Assembly (NCBI GenBank): GCA_963664835.2 | Contig: CAXXUG010000019.1 | Coordinates: forward strand, 1 to 64,000 | Direction: 5' to 3' | Length of the DNA: 64,000 bases | DNA from: G963664835 sp963664835 | GTDB lineage: Bacteria; Chloroflexota; UBA6077; FW602-bin22; JBCLEL01 | In this document: piece after piece, positions 35,922 through 45,128 of the stretch | Layout of the letters: every line of letters begins with the position of its first letter | Position numbering within the stretch: position 1 is the stretch's first letter | The notes under the pieces: generated by a model | The model's database searches: none | What the model was told of the DNA's origin: nothing | What the model saw: the letters and a program-made list of their open reading frames with translations, nothing else | Made by a program: the position numbers and the translations under genes

Positions 35922-37010
35922 ATGAAGATTACACGCGTCTCCTGGGAAGAGTATAGCTACCCTCACGCTACGCCGCTCAAGACCGGCAAGCACGTCTCTA
36001 CCCACGCGACTCTGGCGATTGTCAAGGTGCATACTGACGAAGGAATCGAGGGTATCGGAATAGGCGCCGCCAGTCTCTTGGGCCCGGCTCTGGTAGGCGC
36101 CCTGGAGCGCGAGCTGATCGGCGAAAATCCGATGAACGTCGAGCGCCTATGGCACAAAATGTGGGTCCCCAAGCTGGTGGGCCGGCGGGGCCTCGCCACC
36201 CGCGTGATCAGCGCGATCGATATAGCGCTATGGGACCTGAAGGGCAAGGTGGTCAATCAGCCGCTGCACCGGCTGCTAGGTGGTTTCCGAGAGCGAGTGC
36301 CGGCGTATATCGCCGGCGGCTACTACCTGGAAGGTAAGCCCCTGGACGATCTGGCTGAAGAGATGCTTGGAAACGTCGAGGCCGGCGCGACCGCGGTCAA
36401 GATGAAGGTTGGCGGCGTCCCTATTAACGAAGACGTGGAGAGAGTCCGGGTGGTCCGAGAGGCGATCGGACCTGGCGTCGATCTGATGGTGGATGCCAAC
36501 TGCGGTTACCGCTACTACGAGGCGATCCAGTTCGCTCGGAAGATCGAGCCGTTCGATATCTACTGGTTTGAGGAGCCGGTGGCGCCGGACGACTATCGGG
36601 GCCACGCGATGCTGGCCGAGCAAACGACGATTCCGATCGCGACTGGAGAGAACGAGTACACTCGCTACGGGTTCCGCGACTTGATCGACAACCGATCGGC
36701 GGCAATTCTGAATGCCGACGCTCAGATCCTGGGTGGGATTACTGAGTTCATGAAAGTGGTTGCGATGGCGCAGGCATACGACCTGGACGTCTCGCCCCAC
36801 GGCAGCCAAGAAGTCCACGTGCACCTCGTGGCCGCGGCGCCTAACGCCACCTACCTGGAGACATACCGAGAGGCCGTTTTCCCGATCTGGCGGGAGATAT
36901 TCAAACACCCGCTAACAATGAACGTGGACGGTACCGTGAGTCCGCCGGACCGGCCAGGTCTCGGCATAGAACCGAACTACGAGGGTTTGGCACCCTATCG
37001 GGTGAAGTAG
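35922..37010 (+). CDS. Mandelate racemase/enolase superfamily enzyme
   Basis: This 362-residue dehydratase or racemase has the complete active site of the MR-like enolases: base pair K160/K162 in AVKMKVGG, metal ligands D191 (VDANCGY), E217 (FEEPV) and E243 (TGENEY), and His base H293 in SPHGSQEVH. The His-Asp dyad type suggests acid-sugar dehydration, for example of an aldonate. Substrate cannot be read from sequence. Such genes are strongly expanded in SAR202-like Chloroflexota. Confidence 0.88.
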   Translation: MKITRVSWEEYSYPHATPLKTGKHVSTHATLAIVKVHTDEGIEGIGIGAASLLGPALVGALERELIGENPMNVERLWHKMWVPKLVGRRGLATRVISAIDIALWDLKGKVVNQPLHRLLGGFRERVPAYIAGGYYLEGKPLDDLAEEMLGNVEAGATAVKMKVGGVPINEDVERVRVVREAIGPGVDLMVDANCGYRYYEAIQFARKIEPFDIYWFEEPVAPDDYRGHAMLAEQTTIPIATGENEYTRYGFRDLIDNRSAAILNADAQILGGITEFMKVVAMAQAYDLDVSPHGSQEVHVHLVAAAPNATYLETYREAVFPIWREIFKHPLTMNVDGTVSPPDRPGLGIEPNYEGLAPYRVK

Positions 37011-37030
37011 CAAAGCCGGCCGGCGCCGGG

Positions 37031-37774
37031 TCAGATATCTGGGCGGGTGGTCCAATAGAATGATGGCTCTCGTTTGACCTCCGCCAACATCGTGTCAACG
37101 TACTCCTTGATTTGAAAGAGCCGGCAGGGAGCGTCACCCACGTTGCCTCTCTCGAGATTCCCGCTGCGGTCCCAAAACTCGCCGGCCAATGGACGATCTA
37201 TGCGCCACGGTACGGAACCCCATAGTAAATCCGGCCGTTCGTTCCGGTAGATTGTCTCCACCAAATGGAGGTAGGTTGACGAGTCGTATTCGACACCTAG
37301 CATCAGGAGCTTGGCGTCGAGTTGATAGGCCTTGAACATTGGCGAGTACGTGCCGAACATCTTGCCCCAAGGGTCCATGTCCCAGACCGAATCGTAGCCC
37401 TCGCGTCTCAGGTGCTCGGAAATGAATTCGGTCGCTCCCCTGCCCAGCGCCGCGACAGAGTGGGAGTAGTGATCCGAGCGTACGGTCTCCGGCATCAGGC
37501 GGAAGTACTCGGTGATCCAGCCTACGGACGAGGGCGTGGTTTCGATGTTCCATGATTTTGCCCGTAGTTCCCTGCCGTCGAGGAGGTTGAACGAAGGCAT
37601 CAGGATGAGCCCCTCCTCTCCGACGGCGTCGCGCAGGGCATCGACGACGGTGCCTGCGCCGCCATCGACATTCCCCAGGCTCTTGAACGAGGAGTGGATG
37701 AACAGGGTGTCCGCCGGCTCGACCCCAAGTGCTCTCAGGTCGCGGGCGAGACTTTCACGGGTTTGGTGCGACAT
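37031..37774 (-). CDS. AAC(3)-family N-acetyltransferase
   Basis: This 247-residue protein of the aminoglycoside 3-N-acetyltransferase fold has LFIHSSFKSLGNVDGGAGTV (acetyl-CoA site region), LMPSFN, and RSDHYSHSVAALGRGA, where family enzymes have R-S-x-H-P-x-H-S. His replaces little, but Tyr stands where Pro is usual. Environmental members often act on other amines, so a resistance role should not be assumed. It is convergent with the enolase-superfamily gene. Confidence 0.8.
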   Translation of the reverse strand: MSHQTRESLARDLRALGVEPADTLFIHSSFKSLGNVDGGAGTVVDALRDAVGEEGLILMPSFNLLDGRELRAKSWNIETTPSSVGWITEYFRLMPETVRSDHYSHSVAALGRGATEFISEHLRREGYDSVWDMDPWGKMFGTYSPMFKAYQLDAKLLMLGVEYDSSTYLHLVETIYRNERPDLLWGSVPWRIDRPLAGEFWDRSGNLERGNVGDAPCRLFQIKEYVDTMLAEVKREPSFYWTTRPDI

Positions 37775-37889
37775 TGCTATCCCTAATTGAGTTTGAAGAG
37801 GATATGCGTACGACCTCAGCGTCGGTCGATGGCGGAGGCTACCGCCCGTTGGCTTGAACGGCGACGCCGGTTAGTTCGTCGGACCGGGC

Positions 37890-38327
37890 CTAGCCGGTCA
37901 CTTCCTCTACCTCGGACTCGCTTGTTGGCAGGATGGTTACCTCGGCCTCGATCGGCTCGCCCAACCGGGCTTTCAATCGGCGCAACTCTTCCTCGTAGCC
38001 AGCCTGCATGGTCGCCATCTGCCGCTCCATCTGGTTGATGTGCTCGGTCATGCGGATCAACACCTCGACGCCGGCAAGATTGACGCCAAGATCCTTTATG
38101 TATCCCTGTACCAGCTTCAAGCGCTCGATGTCTCGGGCAGAGTAGAGCCGGATGCGTCCGCTGGTCCTGGACGGCTTGATCAAACCAACTCGCTCGTAGT
38201 AGCGCAGTGTTTGGGCGTGCATGTTCACCATGCGAGCTGCGATGCTGATCGTGTAAACCGGCTCGTCCTCAGGACCGCGCTTGGGTTGCGCCACCCGTTC
38301 CAGGGCGGCCTTGCTGGCTTGGCTCAT
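37890..38327 (-). CDS. hspR: HspR-like MerR-family heat-shock repressor
   Basis: This 145-residue regulator has a MerR winged helix (VYTISIAARMVNMHAQTLRYYERVGLIKPSRT, RIRLYSARDIERL), the HspR-typical LVQGYIKDLGVNLAGVEVLI, and a coiled coil. HspR represses dnaK/clpB-type genes through HAIR elements, usually with DnaK as co-repressor. Here it stands alone rather than at the end of a dnaK operon. Its own promoter carries a HAIR-like inverted repeat, implying autorepression. Confidence 0.85.
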   Translation of the reverse strand: MSQASKAALERVAQPKRGPEDEPVYTISIAARMVNMHAQTLRYYERVGLIKPSRTSGRIRLYSARDIERLKLVQGYIKDLGVNLAGVEVLIRMTEHINQMERQMATMQAGYEEELRRLKARLGEPIEAEVTILPTSESEVEEVTG

Positions 38328-38392
38328 AACCTCGATTCTCTGGTGGAGCGATGTCGAATGGGAGCCGCAAATGGGCCTCAGTCAGCATCCAA

Positions 38393-38423
38393 ATCATAGC
38401 AAGTTGAGTATATGACAGTCAAT
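38393..38423 (-). promoter_or_regulatory. hspR promoter with HAIR-like operator
   Basis: On the minus strand a good sigma-70-type promoter reads TTGACT (38417-38422), 18-bp spacer, TATGAT (38393-38398). Overlapping the -35 and spacer is GTTGAGT-N7-AGTCAAT (38403-38423 on the plus strand), matching the HAIR consensus CTTGAGT-N7-ACTCAAG at 11 of 14 positions with the exact 7-bp spacing. Its location would let bound HspR block RNA polymerase. Confidence 0.65.
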
Positions 38424-38491
38424 AACATTGCAATACCGGTACAGATGCGATGGAAGGCCGGCTGGTGATCAGGCGGATAGCCGGAGTGGAG

Positions 38492-40156
38492 TCAGGAGCT
38501 GCGCGGAACCTGTCGCGTGCGGACGTACCAGTCCTGTACCGAGACGAAGCGGTCTCTTGGCGCGAGGATCAGCCGAATTCGCACTCCTTTTACCTCGCTG
38601 TGCACGGCGTAGAGGAAATTGGGGTAGAAGAGCAGGATGCTCGGCTGCGACTCCGCGAATATTTGCTGAAACTCGGAATAGAGTCTCCTCCGCTCGTCGT
38701 AGTCGTTCGTCCGGCGTGCCGTTTCCAAGAGCTCGTCGGCCCTCCGGTTCGCCCAAGACGCGAAGTTCAGCCCTCCTTGGATCTGGGAGGAGTGCCAGAA
38801 CTGATAGGCGTCTGGGTCCGAGTTCGGCGACCATTGCTCGGCCAAGACGGCGTGGAAGTTGCGCGGGACCAGGAAGTTCTCGATCAGGTCGGTCCAGCCG
38901 GCCTTCTGCACTTCGGCCTGAACTCCGAGCCAGGCCAACTGCTGGCTGATCTCCTGAGCCACCGCGATGCGCTCCGGCCGGTCGTTCGTGAGCAGAACGA
39001 AGCTGAACGGCTCGCCGCCCTTGTCGCGCAGGCCGTCCCCATCGCTGTCGGTCCAGCCGGCCTCATCCAGCAGATCGCTGGCCGCGTTGGGATCGAATAT
39101 TGGTCGATCCACGTTGGGATCGAAGGCCCAGGACGCGCGAAATATTGGTCCTTCGGCGGCTTGGGCCTGGCCCTCGTGGGTCGCGTCGATCAAGGCCTGT
39201 TTGTCGATGGCGTGGGCCAGAGCCCGCCGGACGCGTTCGTCCTCGAAAAACTTCGAGCGGTCGTTCATTATCAACAGCGTGAGCTTCGAGTAGTCGGCTT
39301 GCGAGTAGATCGAAAGGCGGGCCCGCGCGCGCGTCTCGGCGAGCAACTCAGGGTTCAGCGACCGCACGCCCTGGACGTCTCCCCTATCGAGCGCTGCGAG
39401 CGCTTCGGCGAAGCTCGAAAAGAAGTGGAAACGTATTTCGCGAAGAAAGGGAGGGTCGCCGTAGTACCTTGGATTCGTCTCCAACACTGCCCTCTCAAGG
39501 GTCACCTCTTTGAGCATGAATGGTCCGGTTCCTACGGGATTGGCGTTGAATGGGTGCAGGGGCAGCCTTTCGGCCGGCACCGCGGACAACAGGTGGGCCG
39601 GCGCTATTTCCATTGTCGTGAACTCGATGAACGACGCCAGGGGTTGCCGCAACTCGAATCGAACTTGATGTTCGCCGAGCTTTGCCACGTTGACCGTACG
39701 CCACAGATCTCCCATTGCCGGGCTTCCCTGGTAGTTCGGATCCTTGATCGCGTTGACGGTAAAGACAACGTCATCGGCGGTGAATGGCCAGCCATCGTGC
39801 CAGATGACGTCTCTACGCAGGTTGAATACGTAGGACAAACCATCCGGCGAGATTTCCCAACTTTCGGCCAAGCGTGGCTGAATCGTCCCGTTGGGCGCCA
39901 CCCGGGTCAATCCCTCGAATATGAGGGCGGTGAGATCCTGGTCCACCTCGTTGAACTGAGACAGGAGCGGGTTGATGTAGTTCGGCCGGCCTACGATCGC
40001 CTCGCCGTAGATGCCGCCCGGGGCCGGCACCAGCTCAGTCTGGGTCGACAAGGTGTCGAGGACGTAAACACCGGCCAGGGCGATCAGGCCGGCGATGACA
40101 GAAAGTAGCGGTACTTGCTGGGCGAAGCCGCTCGTCCCGGAGCCGGATCTACTCAT
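38492..40156 (-). CDS. Family-5 extracellular solute-binding protein, membrane-anchored
   Basis: This 554-residue SBP_bac_5 (peptide/nickel/opine-type) binding protein has a single N-terminal membrane helix (about 17-36) without a lipobox Cys, so it is anchored rather than lipid-modified. Family signatures include IFEGLTRVAPNGTIQPRLAESWE, YVFNLRRDVIWHDGWPFTADDV, NPVGTGPF and VRRALAHAIDKQAL. A Ca-binding-like DSDGDGLRDKGG insert lies near residue 380. No permease or ATPase genes are adjacent. It is 18 bp downstream of secG. Confidence 0.9.
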   Translation of the reverse strand: MSRSGSGTSGFAQQVPLLSVIAGLIALAGVYVLDTLSTQTELVPAPGGIYGEAIVGRPNYINPLLSQFNEVDQDLTALIFEGLTRVAPNGTIQPRLAESWEISPDGLSYVFNLRRDVIWHDGWPFTADDVVFTVNAIKDPNYQGSPAMGDLWRTVNVAKLGEHQVRFELRQPLASFIEFTTMEIAPAHLLSAVPAERLPLHPFNANPVGTGPFMLKEVTLERAVLETNPRYYGDPPFLREIRFHFFSSFAEALAALDRGDVQGVRSLNPELLAETRARARLSIYSQADYSKLTLLIMNDRSKFFEDERVRRALAHAIDKQALIDATHEGQAQAAEGPIFRASWAFDPNVDRPIFDPNAASDLLDEAGWTDSDGDGLRDKGGEPFSFVLLTNDRPERIAVAQEISQQLAWLGVQAEVQKAGWTDLIENFLVPRNFHAVLAEQWSPNSDPDAYQFWHSSQIQGGLNFASWANRRADELLETARRTNDYDERRRLYSEFQQIFAESQPSILLFYPNFLYAVHSEVKGVRIRLILAPRDRFVSVQDWYVRTRQVPRSS

Positions 40157-40174
40157 AGACGAAGGCAGAACCGC

Positions 40175-40399
40175 TCAGGAGCGCGCGACGATGACGTTCG
40201 CTATCGAGAGCAGGATGAAGATCGTGGCGAGAATGAGGGTGACTTCGAACAGCGTCTTCTCAAGTCCCCGTCGCGTGCGAAAGACGGCCGAGTCGCTGCC
40301 AAATGTCGACCCCAGACCGGTGGTCCTGGCCTGCATGAGGATTATGATGATAAGCAGGATCGAGAGCAGTATCTGGGCGACCTGAAGATATGCTGCCAA
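40175..40399 (-). CDS. secG: Preprotein translocase subunit SecG
   Basis: This 74-residue protein has two membrane helices flanking the conserved QARTTGLGSTFGSDSAVFRTRRGLEK loop that typifies SecG. It assists SecA-driven export through SecYE. It probably forms an operon with the downstream solute-binding protein gene, with an 18-bp gap. Confidence 0.93.
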   Translation of the reverse strand: MAAYLQVAQILLSILLIIIILMQARTTGLGSTFGSDSAVFRTRRGLEKTLFEVTLILATIFILLSIANVIVARS

Positions 40400-40558
40400 C
40401 GGTTATTTATTTCCTATCTTGGTCATAGCCGGTGATAGGGTACCGATTATAGCTTATGGAGGCAGGGGCCGGATGGAGAGCCTGCGCCTCACCTCTCAGC
40501 CCCCGACCTTCAATTGAGACCGTACCACCTAGAACTCGATCTAAATCAGTTGCTCTTG

Positions 40559-40831
40559 CTAATTGCTCCGAGCCGCTGTGGGCAATTTACGAACCGCCGC
40601 GCCGGCGCGGTCGAAGTGCGTCTGGAGGTTCATCCAGAACTGAGGATCGACGCCGAACCAATGCCCGAACCGCAGGGCGGTATCGCCGGTCACGGAACGC
40701 TTGCCGGCGATGATTTGGCTGATTCTGTTGGGAGGCACGGCGATCTGCCGTGCGAAAGTAGACTGGGTCATGCCCAACTCCGCAAGCTCGTCTCTCAGAA
40801 CCTCACCGGGATGAACGACACGCTTCAACAT
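40559..40831 (-). CDS. HigA/VapI-family HTH antitoxin-like protein
   Basis: This 90-residue XRE-type helix-turn-helix protein has VHPGEVLRDELAELGMTQSTFARQIAVPPNRISQIIAGKRSVTGDTALRF and a WFGVDPQFWMNLQ tail, the classic HigA addiction-module antidote layout. No HigB RNase gene precedes it. Instead it starts 3 bp after the stop of an AlbA_2/ATPase gene, so it may serve as the antitoxin or repressor of that protein. Confidence 0.85.
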   Translation of the reverse strand: MLKRVVHPGEVLRDELAELGMTQSTFARQIAVPPNRISQIIAGKRSVTGDTALRFGHWFGVDPQFWMNLQTHFDRAGAAVRKLPTAARSN

Positions 40832-40834
40832 TGC

Positions 40835-42580
40835 TTAGGCCCCACTTACCGGGCGATACTCCAACAGAGCCGACCGGCCGAAGATATCAATGACGCGGAC
40901 CATCGCCTCGCGGCCGTCGGCGTCGGTGAGATGCAGTTGTTCCCCAAAGACGAAGTGCACTGGTTGTTGCTTGCCTCCGTCGATGGCGATGTTGGAAGCA
41001 TAAAGATAGGTTCGGTCGTGAGTATCGCGCTTGGGATTCAACCTTCCGGTAAGCACCGGAAGGTTGCCGGTCGCCTCGGGAAATATGATGCTGCCGCCGG
41101 CGGGCAGGGCTTGAAGCTCTAGTGAGAGTGCTCCACTGCTCGGTATCCATTCCCGTTCAAGAGACGCGGCATACCCGGGAGCTGATGCGAACACCGTCAT
41201 GGGCAGGTGAGAGGAGTGTAACTCGACCCGCGCCTCGCCGTAATCGTCCGTCGTGGCGCGTTTCCAAGTCTTATTTGGGAAGAGTGCAAGGAGGTCGACG
41301 CCAGACAGGGGCCGGCCGGCGCACCGCACAGTGATGACTACGCGGGCCGGACTCCGCTCGACGGCAGCCGCCGGGATCGTAAGACGGAGCTCCGAGTCAT
41401 CAATTAACCGAAACTCAGGCAGCTTTCCGCAGAGCTCTTGAGTCTCCCGCAGGATTATTGGGACGCCATCGCCGCGCCGCTCCATGAAGTATAGTCTTTC
41501 CTCCGAACCCCGCACTCTCGCGACCGACACTCGCGCCAGCACCGAAGTCAATGCCTCGTTGCGAGTTGCTTGGCGCGCCGCCATACTCTCCACAGTCAAG
41601 TTATTTGGCAGCGAGCCCGGAGACTGAATCTCCAACCGGTCGTCAAACATCGAAATGCGAATCTTGCTACCGCGCATCGAATAGTCGCGGTGCGCTACGG
41701 CATTTACTATAGCTTCGAAAAGCGCCCTCTCGCTGTATTGGGGGAGATTGACGCGGGCCGGCTCCTTGCGGGCGGCAACGCGCATGTTTCTCACGACGAA
41801 GCCTACAGCGTCTCCAATTTGTCGATTTAGCGGGCCAGTCACCTCCTGCGCGTCGATCTGGCCGGAAGCGCGGTCTATTCCTCGGTATCGAGTAGCCGTA
41901 ATTCCAGCGTTTGGAAGCAACTGCTCGGGGTGTTGAGTGCAAAGCAACACGCCGGCGACCGTCGCACGACGGATTCCGGCTTGATCGTTGGCCAGTAGCG
42001 CCAACTTCTCAAGCGCCGACTCCGGTTCCGCCGCGCCTTCCGCGCTCAATAGCGGTTTCCAAAGCGCGGCATCCAGAGTATTGAAACCTGTGCCCGGAAC
42101 GGCTTGTTCGTCGTACGAGCGGAACCGAGCCTGTCCCCGCCGTTGGGCCAAGCGAAGCCGCTCGTCGCTCGTCATTCTTCGCTTTGACCCACCAACTCTG
42201 ACGTAGCTCCCACCGGGGCTGTCGTGTTGCGAATCGCCTTCCGGCACGTCGACGAGAAGCAACCGCCGGCCATCGGATAGCTGTCGGTGAGAGGTGCGGA
42301 TGCGAACTGCCGGCCTGATCGAATCAGTACTGACCTCTACTAGAAGAGAGTCCAGCTCGACGATCTGTTGACGCGACATGTTTTGCACTTCACCGGCGTC
42401 GGTGACGCCGCAAAGCAACACGCCTCCGGCCGCATTGGCGAAGGCTGCGATCTCGTCCGCCCAGTCGTCGCGACGCGGGCTTACAGGCCGGCTGCCGGCG
42501 AACTCGACCGTCTTGAACTCCCACCCGCTGTCTTCGCCTAGGGTCAGTTGGCGGCCGATATCTTCGTCGCTGTATCTCAT
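40835..42580 (-). CDS. AlbA_2 (Schlafen-type) ATP-binding protein with C-terminal beta domains
   Basis: This 581-residue protein begins with an AlbA_2/Schlafen-core domain (WEFKTVEF..., ADEIAAFANAAGGVLLCGV, about 19-130). It continues with a helical linker and a GHKL-like ATP-binding domain (ALFEAIVNAVAHRDYSMRGS, IQSPGSLPNNLT, RRGDGVP) plus a winged-helix region. Unusually it adds a carboxypeptidase-regulatory-like beta sandwich (GRPLSGVDLLALFPN...DDYGEARVEL) and a further beta domain. AlbA_2 proteins include regulators and antiviral or toxin-like effectors. It lies upstream of, and 3 bp from, a HigA-like gene. Confidence 0.8.
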   Translation of the reverse strand: MRYSDEDIGRQLTLGEDSGWEFKTVEFAGSRPVSPRRDDWADEIAAFANAAGGVLLCGVTDAGEVQNMSRQQIVELDSLLVEVSTDSIRPAVRIRTSHRQLSDGRRLLLVDVPEGDSQHDSPGGSYVRVGGSKRRMTSDERLRLAQRRGQARFRSYDEQAVPGTGFNTLDAALWKPLLSAEGAAEPESALEKLALLANDQAGIRRATVAGVLLCTQHPEQLLPNAGITATRYRGIDRASGQIDAQEVTGPLNRQIGDAVGFVVRNMRVAARKEPARVNLPQYSERALFEAIVNAVAHRDYSMRGSKIRISMFDDRLEIQSPGSLPNNLTVESMAARQATRNEALTSVLARVSVARVRGSEERLYFMERRGDGVPIILRETQELCGKLPEFRLIDDSELRLTIPAAAVERSPARVVITVRCAGRPLSGVDLLALFPNKTWKRATTDDYGEARVELHSSHLPMTVFASAPGYAASLEREWIPSSGALSLELQALPAGGSIIFPEATGNLPVLTGRLNPKRDTHDRTYLYASNIAIDGGKQQPVHFVFGEQLHLTDADGREAMVRVIDIFGRSALLEYRPVSGA

Positions 42581-42743
42581 CGATCCTCTAGTCTCGTTGG
42601 CAGATTACCGCTCAATTCTCTCACCGAGGGGCCGGATATCTCAACCGCTGGTGTCAACACCTCAATGGATCCCGGTCTTGAGACCGGAGCTCGTCTTCGG
42701 GTAAGGGGAATATTGTCGCGGTGGAAGCGGCCTGAGTCGCCGG

Positions 42744-43733
42744 CTACACCTGCGTCGCGCGGATGTATTTCTCGTCCACGTGGTCCCAAGTATCGCGGAA
42801 GCTCTTGCCTTCGAAGAGTTGCAGCAGCGGTACGCCTTCATCGAAGGGATGGATGCCGCCGTTGGTGTTGGGGCCGGCGAGCTCTCCGAGAAGCTGCCGG
42901 CGGACGGGGCCGCACTTTGCCAGCAGCTCCGGCGAGTTCTCGGTCCGGTCGCCGGTGCGGAACCAGATCGGCGCGTAGATGTACCAGAGATTCTTGCGGC
43001 GCACATTCGAAATGTTGCGCGGAACACAGTGCCAGAGGGCGTTGTGGAAGATTACCGCGTCGCCGGCCTTGAGTACCATCTGCCGCGCGCCGGGAACCCC
43101 TTCGTCGATCCGCTCCACCTCGGTGAACCGGGTGTATGAGGTGATCGTGAGGGCGTGGTCGACTCCCTGCGCTATCTTCGGGAATCCGGTCCGGTGGCTG
43201 CCGGGAATGACTGTGAAGCTGCCCATGTCCGGACTGGGAAGGTCATTAAGGAAAAAGCCGATCCTGGCCCACAGCAGCGGCGTCCTGCCCTCGACCTGGG
43301 GGAAGTAGTAGGGCTTGGAGCCGTCCTTGTGCCAGCGATTCGACGGCTTGGGGTTCGGCGGGCGGACCATCGCCTCAGCCCAGGACAGCAGTATTGCCGG
43401 CCCGATCAGGTCGCAGACAATGCCTAAGTGGTTGGGGTGATCGATCAGGTTGAGGAACGTGTCCGACGGCCCTGGACGCAGAACCCGGCCGGTAACGGTC
43501 GGATCCGGCTGGTACACACCCTCCGTTGCACAGTCGAGGATATTGACGGCGTGGAGGAGCGAGTTCGGATCGCGCCCGAGCCGCTGAGACTCCTCGTCCA
43601 GCCTGTCGACCTCCGCGGTAAGGTCCTCCACCTCGCTGTCGGACAGGGCGCCTTCGAGAATCAGGTACCCTTCCTCATCCCACCGGCGCCTTTGCTCGGG
43701 AGTCATCCGGACGAATTGAGAATCTTGCGTCAA
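42744..43733 (-). CDS. Phytanoyl-CoA dioxygenase-family protein 1
   Basis: This 329-residue Fe(II)/2-oxoglutarate-type oxygenase has the facial triad H135-x-D137 in NRWHKDGSK and a distal His in IFHNALWHCVPRN. The double-stranded beta-helix region ends with the 2OG-binding Arg nearby. It probably hydroxylates a small organic acid, alcohol or lipid. It is transcribed away from the isomerase/aldolase run, with a second family member just upstream. Confidence 0.88.
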   Translation of the reverse strand: MTQDSQFVRMTPEQRRRWDEEGYLILEGALSDSEVEDLTAEVDRLDEESQRLGRDPNSLLHAVNILDCATEGVYQPDPTVTGRVLRPGPSDTFLNLIDHPNHLGIVCDLIGPAILLSWAEAMVRPPNPKPSNRWHKDGSKPYYFPQVEGRTPLLWARIGFFLNDLPSPDMGSFTVIPGSHRTGFPKIAQGVDHALTITSYTRFTEVERIDEGVPGARQMVLKAGDAVIFHNALWHCVPRNISNVRRKNLWYIYAPIWFRTGDRTENSPELLAKCGPVRRQLLGELAGPNTNGGIHPFDEGVPLLQLFEGKSFRDTWDHVDEKYIRATQV

Positions 43734-43824
43734 CTCAGTACCCCCAATTGCATGAGAGGCGCGCCGATGGTTGCTCGGCCGCCGTCCCCAGTCGCAGGTG
43801 GCCCCCCTGCCGCGGAGTCGCGCC

Positions 43825-45069
43825 TCAGTTCCAATTCGCTATGAAGTCTTCCGTCCCGTAGCCGGCCGGCATCTCGTTGAAGTAGTAGCGCATCGGTCCG
43901 GATTGGAACCCGGGCGAGAAATGCACGTCGTCGGCCTGGAGCCGGTCGTCGAGAGGCTTGAAGCGCTGCCAAAGAGCATCTGCCTCTTCGAGGGAGAAAC
44001 GGTCGGCGAATTTGGGGCCCCAGTTAAGTGTGGTCGCGTGTGGGCCTTGTCCACGGCTCCGGAGGTCGGCCGGGATGTCGTCGCGCTCGGGGTGCTTGTG
44101 ATAGAAGATGTGGCAGGCCGCCTTGGCGAGGTAAACCGTGAACAACATCTTGCCTCGCTCGCTGGCGCCTGGCCGGAGCTGCTCCATGTTGTCCCGGAAA
44201 CCCTGGGCGTCTCGTTGGATCGCGGCGCGAAGCACGGACTCGGTGAGGTCCTTCATGCTTGCGCTCCTCTCCTCCCAGCGCTGGAACATCGCTCTGGCCG
44301 GCTCGGAAAGGTGCTCGGTGTAGCTCAGGTCGGCGTAAATCGTGTGGATGCCATAGGTCCCGTGAAGCGTGCGTCTCAGGTTGCTGCTGTAGTTGCTTGC
44401 CCAGTGCAGGATCATCGGGCTGGCGTAGACGACGCCGTCGCCGGCTCCTAGCTCGACGGTCAGCGCTCCCTTCAATGGGCCCCGTGGATTGTCGAGAAGC
44501 TGCGCGTTCTCTTCGTCGGTGTTGAGCCGGCAGTGGCTGCCGGGCATCACCCAGAGTACGTCGTCGTCGTACATAGGGATGTTCCATTGCACCTGTCGCG
44601 GCCCGTTATCCAGAAAGTCGCCCACGTACCCCTCCAGCGGCGCGGTGTCGATCGGGTGGATGTCGCGGTGCCATTCCGCCGGCCCATGGTCGCGGACAGG
44701 ATTGCACATCATCATCATTTCGTTGACCGCCGTTTCCGGCCGGCCGATCAGCTGCGCGCTTACGCCCAGCGTATTCTCGTGCAGCCAGAACTCGACCGCA
44801 TCCGCTGTCTTCTCGTCGATCAACTCGGGAGAGTTGTGCAGGCCCAATCGCGGTTGAGGTGCGGATTCCCAAACGCCTCCCGGCGGGTCGCCGGGGGCGC
44901 GGTCGCGCGACCAGACCGCCCTCTGCCTTTCGACCAAGACTTCGTTGGTTGCCCGAAGCTCTTCGAGCTTGGCCGGCGGGATCACGTCGCGGAGGATCAG
45001 GTAACCCTGATCGATAAACTGTTCGCGGTCTACTTTCATCGTCGGCGACTCCAAATGGTGGTGGCTCAT
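43825..45069 (-). CDS. Phytanoyl-CoA dioxygenase-family protein 2
   Basis: This 414-residue Fe(II)/2OG oxygenase has WHRDI (H134, D136) and the distal His in SPMILHWASN. It is longer than copy 1, with a ~100-residue C-terminal extension (KHPERDDIPADLRSRG... to FIANWN). Met11 (ATG 45039) is an alternative start. It is divergent from the TIM-barrel operon by only ~60 bp, so both probably share a regulatory region. Confidence 0.87.
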   Translation of the reverse strand: MSHHHLESPTMKVDREQFIDQGYLILRDVIPPAKLEELRATNEVLVERQRAVWSRDRAPGDPPGGVWESAPQPRLGLHNSPELIDEKTADAVEFWLHENTLGVSAQLIGRPETAVNEMMMMCNPVRDHGPAEWHRDIHPIDTAPLEGYVGDFLDNGPRQVQWNIPMYDDDVLWVMPGSHCRLNTDEENAQLLDNPRGPLKGALTVELGAGDGVVYASPMILHWASNYSSNLRRTLHGTYGIHTIYADLSYTEHLSEPARAMFQRWEERSASMKDLTESVLRAAIQRDAQGFRDNMEQLRPGASERGKMLFTVYLAKAACHIFYHKHPERDDIPADLRSRGQGPHATTLNWGPKFADRFSLEEADALWQRFKPLDDRLQADDVHFSPGFQSGPMRYYFNEMPAGYGTEDFIANWN

Positions 45070-45128
45070 GCTGTGACATAATTATGCCAAATGGGCACGA
45101 CTCTAGAAAGGGGGCGCAGGCGAAACAC

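Noticed and set aside
38450..40108. 552-residue open frame antisense to the solute-binding protein
   Set aside because: Low-complexity, Arg/Gly/Leu-rich translation with no family features; the opposite strand encodes a clear SBP_bac_5 protein.
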